A stretch of 64,000 bases of DNA from Heliopora coerulea (lineage: Eukaryota; Cnidaria; Anthozoa; Scleralcyonacea; Helioporidae), in contig JASJOG010000015.1 of the NCBI GenBank assembly GCA_030142905.1, positions 1,555,001 through 1,619,000 on the forward strand. The letters are read 5' to 3'. Shown here piece by piece: positions 37,301 to 48,277 of the stretch. Numbering within the stretch: position 1 is the stretch's first letter; the number at the start of each line of letters is the position of its first letter. Below the pieces are notes generated by a model. That model ran no database searches. It was not told the DNA's origin and was given only the letters and a program-made list of their open reading frames with translations. A program made the translations under genes and the position numbers.

Positions 37301-40300
37301 GATTGCAACGTAATTTCAAAGATTCTCTTAGTGTAGGATCATCATAAAATTTTCTCCCCACGGACGTCCAAACGGGACTATTACGAAAATATTACAGGAC
37401 AAAATCTTTTTGGATTAAATCAATTTCTAGCGTTGCGAACTGACGTTGAAAAAAACCCAGTAAAACATGAACACGCCTAACTTGGCGCATTATTCGACTT
37501 TCTAGCATTCGTAATACAGGTGTTTCGATATCATCGTCATCATTCAAGACCGTCTCAGGCGTGGGACTGAGTCTTGAGGCGAATGGAATTTATGTGGCTT
37601 TCACGGGAAACTGGCACTACAGGAAAGTGCATTGGTAAGTTTAAGAATTTTCATCTTGTGATTACAATGTTAAAAAGCCTTTTCAAATCATGTAAGGAAA
37701 AGAAGCAAGACAATAAATCATGAGGTGAACATAATCGTGACACCAGGAGTGCAAGAAAAGCCCACATAATTTTTCCAGCGGTTGAATCTTATTCCTTTGC
37801 TCCAGTTGCCTCATCAGAAGCGATTTCAGAACATTTTTTATCAGAGTTAGCATAGTTTTGAACGTTAGATATAAAACCTTCCGACAACGGACAGATCCAC
37901 GCCAGAAACAGTAAACTTTGGCTTCGACTGTTTACCTGTGTCTTAGTTTGATTGCATATCAGTTTGTAAAATTTAAAAAATATCAGAAGGTAGAAAAAAA
38001 AATTTACTTGCATCTGCTGTTGGACTACCCCAGGTACTGTTTTTCTGTTGTCAACGAATGCCCCTACCAACGAAATTCATTATATTTTTTTTTCTCAATA
38101 GGCCCCATGTTAAGGACAGTGGAAGTTTTGATGTATCAGCCAGTGGTGTATCATTTAGCTTGACTGCCAAGTTAGGTAATTTTCACACACATGAACCAAC
38201 GCGATTTGACCACGAAAATATAATGACAGGGAAAATTTTAACAGATTTATATAACATTAGACTTTGGACAAATCTCTAAGAAACTTATGACGTATTCATT
38301 TTTAGCAAGCCTTTACCATGCACAGCCCTTGGCTTTATTCCCAGTAGTTCATCGCCATCATGGCTCAGTCCGTTGCAAACGGTTACGGGAACGAGCTTAA
38401 GCAATTTAAAAGCTCCAAACCAAGACTTTACACGGCAACTAGCCCAAGCCTCATTGCGTCGGTCTCTAAAATGTTGAGAATGAAAAAAGTAAATTTTTTT
38501 AACCTTGTTTGAATCAACACTTTTATATAAACCACTGATAGATGCAAGTGTATTCAAAATGAATTATTTTCTGGTTTCTCAGGAGAACAATATGGACGTC
38601 CCACAATTTCTACGGCTTCCTGTTCTGGTAATGTCAATGATGTTAAGATAAAGTTTCACGGAGGAGCAAGGTAGATTAGATTACGTTTTTTAAACCCAAA
38701 GATGTTTACAACAGTTCCACTACATTTTGTGTAAAATGTTGTTGCTGCATATTTCAGCTGGTTGTATAACCTCTTTCGTAAGAAGATAGAGCGCTCCTTA
38801 AGAGACAGATTGAGAAATCTTGTGAGTAAATACCGGCTAAAAGGTCTTTTGGCGTAATTGTGTTTCGTTTTAGTGAAGATGGTTCACTGTTTGACCGTCT
38901 CGGACTAAATACTTTAATTCAAATCGATATAATTTAGATTTGCAGCGAGGCAACTAAAGCAATAAATGACGATGCTGAGAAAGAACTAGCGACATTTCCA
39001 GGTATTTTTCTAACACTTTCAACCGAGACTGGTAATTTGACCAGAGAAATAAAATGATTAAATAAATTAACTAACATTTCTATAGCTTACTGGCAACTTC
39101 ACCAAAGTTGTACGAATTAAAGTTCTTTAAGGTTAAAAAATATTAAAAATTTAAAAATCATTATCAAAAGATTAAAATGGAAAACATACCAGGAGAGGTC
39201 ACATTTCATTTTAATTTTCATTTTGTTAGAACAAGTAAAAACTTAACAGAAGGTCGATACTCTTAAAATTTTTGAATTTTGTACTTCTGTAATAATCATA
39301 TGAGCCTCGACTTCGTTACCCGAATTCATTGCCAGAAAAGTTGAAATTATTTATAATATTGACAGATATTTACCTCTCATATTAATTCCCAATAAATTTC
39401 TTCCCTTTGCAAAAGAAAATACACTCCTAAAAACTATCATTCGTAAAATCTCAGCATGAGACCGATCTTGGAATGCCAAAAATAATTTCAATGTTTGAAC
39501 CGGAGTGTCACTATAGAATGTGTTCTTATAAAAATCACTTAATAACATAAATAACATAATTAACATAATTAACATGAACACTTGATCACACTATCTTACA
39601 TTCTCTTCTCAACATTACACAACCTGTCATGTTTTGCAGTGAGAAAGCAACTAGACAAATGGGCGATCATTGACTACTCCTTGATTCAACTTCCCCTGTT
39701 TACAGAAGATTACATGAACGTCAGTGTGAAGGTAAGCACTTGGTAAGGTAGGAGGGTCATAAACGGTGAAAAAGATCTGCTTACAGTCTGAAAAAGCTCC
39801 AGATTCCAATTTCATTCAAATTTTCAGCGTGCAGTGTATTCTTTGGGAAATAAAAATATCCTGGTCAACAGTTTCCATTTAGAAGATAAATTCACGATCG
39901 TTAAAGATATCACTTTTTTTTTGTGGGGGTGCAAATTGGAAAAATTGTTAATAGAATTGAAATTGTTCCTTTCAGTCGTGATCAAAAACAAGTCAAGGTA
40001 ACTTAAACTAAGGTTACTTTGGTGCGTGCTTAGCATATTTATTAATTTAATAAATAAACAAATTTTCGAGTTCTCAAGAGAATTTAGCAAGAAACTGTGT
40101 AATAAGAATCGTTGCATTATAGTGAACCAAAAACGCGTTGAATAGGTGTGTACGATAAATTGGAATCGCCATGTTCACCCGTTTCACCCGTTATAAAACG
40201 CTTCCATCTTTTCTAAATTTTAGAATAAGGCTTTGAAGTGCTTCAGATTGTAAGCTGAACAACCTGGCCATAAGAAAGTCTTCCCCCGAAAGTTGGAGGG

Positions 40301-43300
40301 AGTTTGTCAAAGTGTTAGGATTGGATTAGGGTTAGGGTTAGGTTGAGTTCAAGTTGCTTAGATTACAATCTGGCCATGCTTTAAAGCGATATTCTAAAAT
40401 TTAGAACTGACACTTTAAGCATTTTAGAACGGGTGAAACGGCTGGTCATGTGTCACCCTCCGTAAATAAAAGTTTTAATTCAATTCAAGAAGTCAATAGT
40501 CCACATATTGAAGTAAGACCGTCAAAGATAATAGAGAGTCGAATTTCGGCTATTTCTTAGGGAGAATTCTTATCAGCAACACACCCAACCGAAGCCACTT
40601 TTCAACCTCATGAAATCCCAGGTAACCAGCCTTGCAACAAGATGATCTGTTTCTACCTCACGGATTACATAGGGAACACCGCTGGAGAGGTTTACTTCAA
40701 AGGAGGATTTTTAAAAACGACGATAAAGGCATCAGAGGTCGGTATAAATAATGCGATACTAAATGAACAAATAGTTGTGTGAAGAAGTTATGTGAAGAAT
40801 TAACCTAATCTAACACAATGCAATGAAGATAATATTACTTAAGATAAGGGACGGTAAAATAAGCCAAGAAAAGAAGTTTGGTAATTTTGATAACAACCAT
40901 TTATCAGTGTGTTCCTTGACTAAACGTTATTTTCAGTGAAGCGTTGCTTGGTAATCATTGTAATGCGAGGTGATGTGATAGATGTAACGTAACACACGGT
41001 AATAAAATACAACGTAACAAAATACAAGGTGATGTAATGTAAAGTCATGTTGAGCAATGTAATATCAAGTCTTGTCTTTTCTAAAAAATCAAACAAGGAA
41101 CACAACACAAGCCATCAAAGTAATTCTTATTTGCTTGTTTTCGCCTAGGTCCCGAAATCAAGCAAGTACCAACTCAACACCACAATATTTAAAAAAATTG
41201 GTTTATCGAGGGTAGCTATGCAGTGTTTGCTTATAATAAACACCTATATACGAACTTACACGAGTGCCAAGTTCATATCTAAAGCAAAAACGCTTTTTGA
41301 AACGCGAAGGAAATAGCGATGTATCAGAAGTGTCGTTACATTGAATATATGTTGTAAACAGCTTTTGTCAAGGTACATAAATATCGAGAAATGTCTCTCG
41401 GCCGTTGGTGGAGAGTCGAGTTTATGTAGCTACAAGTTGTCAGTTTGACCACTGTTACACAGAGGAAATTATCATTCGTTTAGATTTTTGATATGTACCC
41501 AAACCAAGCACTTCAACTGGTATTGTACTGCACAAAAGCTCCACAGATGAACACTCAACCCACGGGAACAAATGTGGTTATCGACGGCAACGTGGAAGTG
41601 TATGTCGTTCTCAAGGACGAAAGCACGAAATTTTTGTTCACCCTAGGAGTGGTATGTATAAGTTTCCAATTACAGGTCAGCCTAAAGTCCGCTATCGTGA
41701 CGAAAAGCATACTTTCTTCTCCATGAAAGCAAACTAAAGAGAAAAGGCGTACACTTAAAATTTTAAAGTAAAATTGCTGAGGAGATCTTCCGATTACAGC
41801 TTTGATTGCCAATTTGAACTTCATTCACCTTCATTGGTTGTTAACTTTACGAAATTTAATATCGAATTCACCATGGTAAGCGTTTTTGTATCATTCATCT
41901 TAATTTGATTTGTGGCTATATATAGTTTATGGTTTTGTGTCATTCATTTACAATATATGTGCCTAAGTCGTTAACAAAGTCATTCAGTTTATCAGAACGT
42001 GATATGACGAGCCTTATTGGTGCCATCAAGTTAAGCATTTCGTCAATCAGACTTCCTCGTTCTAAATATTTTACAGAGCGTAACTGCAACAGGGGAATTG
42101 ACTGTCAACGGTACAGTGTTACAAGGATCCGTTTCAAAGTTCCGGTACATTTTAACTTTTAAAAGCGTTTATTCGTTCAGAATCCAACAGATTTAGAAGT
42201 GTGTTATGAGTAAGGTTCGCAGAATCGACGGATAAACAGTAAGGAAAAGCAACAACATCTACAAATCAGGCGATATAATTTGATGTAATTTAGTTCATAA
42301 TTTCCTTCTATAGTACTTAATAAATTTTTAATTGATTTCATTTTTATATGAATTATATTATTTTTATTTTTCATAGTTTAGTTTATAAGTTTAACTTCAC
42401 GACGTCAATAAAAAAAAATAGTTGCACGACCTTACGGAGTAGCGGCAAGTTTAATTGTAATCCAACTAATTAATTCTGACCATGTTTTAATTAAGGGTTG
42501 ACTTTTCCGTGGTGAAATCTGCTGTTGGTAACATTAAGGTAAGCTATTTACATATTCCATTTTCACTTTCCATATGAGCATCTCTCAAACATGAAATCAT
42601 TGCCAGGAGATTTAGTCTCAAGATATGCATATTATATTTTATATACTTTGTTAGGGAATTTTACACAGAACAAAGAATAATTTTTCAATTGCTTCTCTTA
42701 CAGCCTAACATTGTCATGTTGAACCTTTATCTTCATTTTCTGGCTGAAAAAACGATAATCAATGAATTAAATGGTAAGTGCAAGCAAAGGAAGACGACAA
42801 ACAAGTCCTACTTCCTAACAAAGATATACATGGGAGGAGGAGCAGATAAATTCACTATTGTCCCCCCGAGCTGACATTCCGTCTGGTATAATGAAAAAAA
42901 AAATTATATAATAATTTCATTCCAACAGTTTCGGAGTCAATAGAAACGTTTAAGTCTGACAGAATTTAATTTATTGACAGATCCAAGGTCGACTTATTGC
43001 CCTTGCTTTAAGTTATCAGGGAAATAAAAAATTCATGTTTTTCGATCAGTGACCCTTTAACACGTACTGTATATTAATAAAGGAATAATAGCATCAAGAC
43101 AATTTAAGGTTTCCACCACCTATCGATTACAAGTGCATTGACAAAGTTCCACCGTGTGAACTAGACGGACCCAACTTGGAGCTTCGGTGGATCCCAGGTT
43201 TATCTTGTTGGAAGGCAGCCCTAGTGTTATTGACTATGATTATATTTATGGCTATTGCGACTCCCCTTGCGTTTCTGAAGCAACAACATGCTGTAGTAGG

Positions 43301-44022
43301 GAAAATATCTCGGAGCTGCTTTACTCTCTCGTTTATTTAACCGACACGAGATAAAAAGGGGTTAAGCAGTTTCTTGGTTCTTTCCTGAACTTTGAAAATT
43401 CCAACATGATGTTTTAATTGTTACGTAACATTGAGTTTCTATATACTGCAGCTGGTTGGATTTGTTTTGTTGTTTGCAACTGTTAACGGATGTTTTTTCT
43501 GGATATTAGAGAGAGGTCGTAAAGGGTTACCTCTTCCGATAGTTGATCAGCTTCAGCTGTTGAATCCACAAATACTATTTGGAAAAGTAAGTATACAATC
43601 AAAGAGAAAATGACCGACATTATTCGAGGTAATAAATAAGTCAAAACACTGCGCAACCCAATGAGAACAACATCAATCAACCAGTACAAAAACAAACCGC
43701 CCACCCACAAACCAAACCAACGAGAGTCCATCCATCCTTTCACCAACCTCTCCATGCACACTTTTTACTTTCCACCTATTAAACCAAGACATCAGCCAAC
43801 CAAATAACACTTCAACCTGTTCAACCACCAAACAAAGCCTACCCATACACCCTACAATGAACAAATCAACCGATCCATTTATCTGCTTGCCAATCATATT
43901 AGCCACCTGTTTTGGCTTTGATGTGTAAACATTTTCTACGAACATGGCAGACTTTCCGGAGAAATTACTGCGAAGTTCTTCGAAATTCAAAAACTATGCA
44001 GTCAATCAACCATACGTGACGG

Positions 44023-44084
<62 letters not shown>

Positions 44085-44550
44085 TCTTGTTAAAAAAAAT
44101 CCCTTCAGCGTAGAAGCTAGTATTAACGGGAGAACATCGCTGATAAAACATAAAATAACTATGTGACAAAATAGAATAAAATAAAAAGGTAACCTAAATT
44201 ATTCTATAAACTACAAATATGAGAATCTTTATCACTTTATCATATCTAAGATACATATAAATAGAACGTTTAAAACTAGTAATAGAAGTCATCTCTCTAA
44301 AAATAGTGGGTAAAGAGTTCCAGTCCTTGGCACCGGCATACTTAAACGTAGATTGACCGATAGCACTATTAACCTTTCGGAGATCTAACAAGTTCGAGAA
44401 CGAGAACACAATTGACATCTGAAAAAATTATGGTACGACGTTGCTCATTCGAATTCCATTCTTTTTTTATAGCATTTCATTTCTTTTGACACTGATCTGA
44501 AGTACATACCAAAGCTACGTCACGGAAATGAGATCCCGATACTTCCATGA
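34313..44550 (+). CDS. LBP/BPI-family lipid-binding protein, gene A
   Basis: Sixteen exons: 34313-34424, 36639-36750, 37506-37634, 38102-38175, 38583-38670, 38758-38821, 38938-39001, 39640-39731, 40561-40737, 41149-41211, 41484-41651, 42077-42144, 42496-42538, 42704-42773, 43510-43586, 44473-44550. They join in frame (1479 bases, 492 residues; human BPI is 487). The signal peptide starts MMHPRIL (an upstream in-frame ATG at 34256 would precede it) and is followed by NPGVVVRVNNKALEYG, the family's N-terminal signature. The N-terminal barrel includes GSFDVSASGVSFSLTAKLG; the second barrel includes PNQALQLVLYCTKAP and ends GRKGLPLPIVDQLQLLNPQI. Cysteines 156 and 195 match the barrel disulfide of BPI. 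Family members bind lipids such as lipopolysaccharide outside the cell. The donor of exon 9 (GTCGGT) is weak. Intron 14 holds a possible alternative last exon encoding a membrane segment. Confidence 0.9.
34595..35033. mobile_element. Non-autonomous Tigger-like (Tc1/mariner superfamily) element
   Basis: Starts CAGACTGTCCCCGATTTACG and ends with the complement of a near copy (CAGACGGTCCTCGACTTACG). Both ends are flanked by TA, the target of Tc1/mariner elements. The CAGnnnGTCCTCGACTTACG-type end is typical of Tigger/pogo elements. It is 439 bases long, has no transposase frame, and lies in intron 1 of LBP/BPI gene A. Confidence 0.8.
36005..36345. repeat. Long GGAA/GAAA purine tract
   Basis: About 340 bases of almost pure purine on the plus strand (AAAG, GGAA, GAAAGGAAG units) including a 60-base-scale repeat with GGAATGAAAGG. 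It lies 300 bases before exon 2 of gene A and could form triplex DNA. Translations of both strands are artefacts. Confidence 0.95.
40170..40451. repeat. Foldback element with ~90-base arms and a telomere-like core
   Basis: Left arm ATGTTCACCCGTTTCACCCG continuing through TCTAAATTTTAGAATA to CTGGCCAT. The right arm is its diverged complement (TGGCCATG...TATTCTAAAATTTAGAAC...GAACGGGTGAAACGGCTGGTCATG). Between them at 40326-40342 are almost three TTAGGG units. It lies in intron 8 of gene A; no transposase. Confidence 0.8.
43099..43340 (+). other. Possible alternative last exon of gene A encoding a membrane segment
   Basis: Lies in intron 14. After a weak acceptor (GCATCAAG) it is in the phase left by exon 14 and stays open for 80 codons to TAA. 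It reads PPPIDYKCIDKVPPCELDGP and NLELRWIPG, followed by a hydrophobic segment of about 20 residues (ALVLLTMIIFMAIATPLAFL) and a short basic tail. Using it would replace the last 51 residues with a membrane anchor. It has no match in the usual BPI end, and exons 15 and 16 are clearly present, so it would be alternative at most. Chance is a real option. Confidence 0.35.
43630..43870. repeat. A/C-rich, G-poor low-complexity tract
   Basis: Degenerate CAAC/CCAAC units (CAACCAACC, CCATCCATCC) on the plus strand in intron 15 of gene A. The glycine/tryptophan/valine-rich frames on the other strand are artefacts. Confidence 0.6.
44026..44418 (-). mobile_element. LINE 3' tail remnant with (TAA)n end
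   Basis: Minus strand 44418-44194 reads RKVNSAIGQSTFKYAGAKDW, NSLPTIFREMTSITSFKRS, the typical extreme C terminus of CR1/Jockey-type reverse transcriptases. On the same strand it is followed at 44026-44082 by about nineteen TTA units, a tandem-repeat tail. It lies in intron 15 of gene A in the opposite direction to the gene and lacks all catalytic regions. Confidence 0.75.
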
Positions 44551-44793
44551 CATCCAATAGAAAAAAGGAGGGCATCCATTATTAGAAGGCACAGTTTACA
44601 TTGAGCTGTCGAACTTACATATAAATGAAATGGCGAAATTTGGTATGAGGTAGTTAACAAGGGATACATTTTGAAGTATACTAAGTTTGTTTCTGCTCGT
44701 TTATCGATAGTAATCACGTTAACATAGGGGGAAAAAAGAGGTTATTATTGAGAAAAGTTTAAAAATGTCTTTAAACTTTGTTACAAACCTTTA

Positions 44794-44799
44794 AATAAA
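44794..44799 (+). terminator. Poly(A) signal AATAAA of gene A
   Basis: First AATAAA after the gene A stop codon, about 245 bases downstream, with a T-rich stretch (GTTTCTTTTTC) right after it. Confidence 0.6.
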
Positions 44800-47700
44800 G
44801 TTTCTTTTTCTATAAAGAGTTTGTTACTCCTTCACTAACACCAGCGATTGGAGTTTCATTATTGGAAATTATGCCGTCGGAGAGGCCACCTCGAACGGAA
44901 TTTTGCGCTGCGAGACCTTGCTAAAAATGAGTAAAATGCAATGTCAGCAAACACCATGAAACTGACCACTGGTACGTACGGTACTTTTACGCGAAACATT
45001 GTCAGACATTCCCCGTTAGTTACTCCGCCCCCTCTAAGTTACTTTTGGCTACATATGTTCAGTACGTGGCTATTGCCCACGGCATCATCGACACTGCGTG
45101 GCATAGCAGCCAATGAAGAAGATCAGAGGTCAAGCCGCATTTTCGCCGAATTCAAAAACACTCGATCTTTTATAGACGCAGACCCCCGTTAATTGACCCC
45201 CATCACCATTGGTTCGCACACTCAAGGAAAAAGATAGCATGAGGCTAAGGTCTTTGATTTTGAATTATAAATATATGCATTTCCGTAGACTATACTATAA
45301 ACCTAATGCTTCCTGTGAACGAGTGCTTCGTATGGACTCCGTATTGAAGTATTAAAAGCGGATTTCTTGGACGAAAACAAGGTAATTAGCTTTTGGGAGA
45401 GCCGTCGGATTTGGGATCGGATCCCCCTCTGTGTCAAATCGTAAGCTTGTTCCTTTTGACAATCATCTATACCCCTATTTTAAACCATTACACATGTACT
45501 GATTTATAAGTCAAGACTTGGCAGATTGCAGCTCTATACCAGGAACAAGATTCACACATTTCCTTGAGAACTATATCCCTCAAAACAATCCATTGACGAA
45601 AGATGAGCAATGGATGTCCTCCACTGAAATCTTAAAAGCGGTTTTCTAGAACCGCAAAACAAGGTAACTGAAACGGGAGAGATAAGAGATACCATCAGGA
45701 AAGAACTGACGCAACGTGTGTAGAAAATCTGTTGTTTTACCTAACCTAGTTCTCCAATGGTGGAATCGCCATAAGAGCAATCCAGTGGCTCATAATCTCG
45801 ATCATTTCATTTGGCGGTGAACATTTTTCTAAACGGATAAAGGCGGTGTGTTGTCGTTAAAGAAATGATGGTTAACAAAATAAAAATGCAGCTAAGTTCT
45901 TAAAAAAACTACACCTTATAAGATATGAAGAATATGAGAGAACGTCATTAAACGATGTAAAAGATATGTGACCTGATGAATGGCATTCAGTCCGAAACGT
46001 CGACGATAGATACAAGTGCGGTATATATTCATTTTTTTAACCGGAAAAATTGAAGCTCAGATACCAGGTGATTCTATTCACTAATTATATTTGTTCGATT
46101 GTTTGAATTCTGCCAAAGGCAACGTCTTTCTTTTGAGAAAAAACTCCGATTATTTTTTATTTCGACAGGAAATTTTGCAGTAGAGGAAAAAGCAAGCCTT
46201 TTAGTGCATTGTATCCTATGCAATCATTATCTTCATACTTAAAAGCCGTGTTGGATGTCTCACACAGTTGTGTTACTTTTCATCCGAAATTCTTTTTCGT
46301 TTAACCATGGAGAATTTCTCTTGTGGTTGTAATAAAAACAAGACTATATCATCGGAAATTACTCGTCAATATCTTATGCTGTGTATAGCAAATGAGCCAA
46401 AAGAGTATCAAATGTTTCTTTTACAATCATTTCTCCCGATTTTGTGTGTAGATCCTTAAAAAGCCAAATGAAACGAGCTAGTACGTTCAAAACTGTTTAT
46501 TAAAAAAATGCCCAACACCAGCCATTATTATTTTGTATGTCCGCCTAGCGACTTGATCGACACCTGTTGCGTTGAAATTGCGTTCGTCTTGGGTGGTTCT
46601 GGGTTGATGAGTTGCGCCAACATTCTTTAATTGAGGTCATCTTATCATAAGTACAACGATGACAAACTGATAACTCCAAAGTACTCTCAAAGCACAGCAC
46701 GAGATGTTGACAGGCTCCCCTCACTGACGCCAGCGATGTATTGAAAACGACGCGTTGTTGAAACTTCTTTCTGAAAATTGACTGTTAGGATTCCTCTCGA
46801 ATGTTTTCGTACGTGTCTGTTAACATAGCAACGAAGTAAATGACGCAAAAAACCGTGCCAGAATTGCTGAGAAATATTCGCTGAACTGCGTCACATTGAT
46901 GTAGTGAAGCTCGAACCTTCTTACGAATGATTATGCTCTCAAAATGCGTTCAGTTCTTTAATAGATAATGAAGGCCATTTCTCAATGTCTACACCAATTA
47001 TATATCAAGAACACAAAAATAGTCTTTTTAATGTTGTTGTAGAGGCCACATATATCTTCAAACAAACAATACCGATCTATTTTTCTTTTTTAACTGCCAG
47101 AAGTGAGTGAGTTTTATTTACTGAACGCTAATAACCTTCAAAGGTCATTACCAAATTCCGAAGTCGACATTGACATCGTAGTGGCCCATCTGTTAGACTT
47201 CCTTTGAGGTCATAGTAGAAGGAAGAATATATCTACAGTCTTAAGTGTAGGACGTACTGTAGTCTTTCTATCAAGCAGAACTAGACCTTCCGCCGAAGAA
47301 TCGATAGTAGATCGCAGATTTAAAACCAGTAAATTAACCCATAACTCGATACCCTATGGCCTCGGCCAATTTGCCTTTGGCGGCCGCTGTTAGAGAAAGA
47401 AAAGGCTTTCGAAGAGATGGATCCATTGGATGGAGTTGTCCAACATGTAACATTCATAAAAAAAGCCCGTCTTTAAAACCTTCAGCTTGTCTGTAACTCC
47501 CTTGATTACTATACTGGACAGCTTTACAGTAACCAAATCTTGTCAACAAAGTAGCAAGTGAAAGGAGTTATGGTTTAATCTCACAACCTAAAGTCTACAT
47601 GCATCCTCCGTTATAAGCTGCTGATTTGATCATCAATCGATAAACGGATGTCCTTAAAGCTGGAGAGTATTCACAAGATGCTGGTTTTGGAATCCAGAGA

Positions 47701-48277
47701 CTTTCTGCCAGAAAGTGATAGCTTTCTTTTCAGAAAGGGGTCGTTTAACGGTGAGCGTCCCACTGTTTGTGAAAAAAGCAGGAAACATTGATTTTTGATA
47801 AGTCATGTCGGGTCCTGGCTTTGTCTGTAATGAGATCTTACATTATTAATAGGAAGTACTAACGTGGAAGCAAGCGGTACTCAATGTGTTCAGTACGAAA
47901 TTGCTCAAAGCTACGGAGAAAAAAAATCTACGGAACAATTTGGTGAGAAAACGTGACATTAGAGCAACAGCAGTTAAAACTGCATGAGGTAACGCTTTGG
48001 ATTTATAAGCCAACATTCCGGTTTGTTTTCCGTTCATTAGATCTCGCTAAACAAACATAAAGAAAATAAGTCGTTAAGCTTTTTATCAACATTGGAGTGA
48101 AATGCCTTTGTTCTCATCAGTTTTCACCACGAACAACGCGCTAATCCCATGTGTGAGGGTGTCAGATTGCACGCCAAACTAAAGTATAAAATATTGAAGA
48201 GCCAGCGACTCTTTTCTCAGTACCATTAGTTCTACACCGTGGAGCCTTAGGAAGAATAAAGAAAATATATCCTGAAG
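44800..48277. other. Spacer between LBP/BPI genes A and B
   Basis: No supported gene. A 38-codon stretch near 44845-44960 reads protein-like (DWSFIIGNYAVGEATSNGIL) but has no partner exon. A hammerhead-like repeat sits at 45972-46004. The spacer should contain the promoter of gene B. Confidence 0.5.
45972..46004 (+). ncRNA. Hammerhead-ribozyme-like repeat
   Basis: CCTGATGAATGGCATTCAGT followed by CCGAAACGTCGACG. It contains an intact CTGATGA box and a GAAAC box separated by 14 bases, the order of a hammerhead core, and is followed by the GTCGAC palindrome. Stem II does not pair well as written: the better hairpin is TGAATG/CATTCA, which would consume part of the core. Activity is therefore uncertain. 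Such motifs are known from Penelope-like retroelements of animals. Confidence 0.35.

Noticed and set aside
37506..37634. Exon 3 of gene A starting at the nearby acceptor GTAATACAG (37520)
   Set aside because: That choice gives an early stop in the frame left by exon 2; the acceptor TTTCTAG at 37505 keeps frame and gives the same 129-base size as exon 3 of gene B.
43673..43990. Minus-strand frames rich in Trp/Val/Gly within intron 15 of gene A
   Set aside because: They translate the A/C-rich low-complexity tract in the complementary strand.
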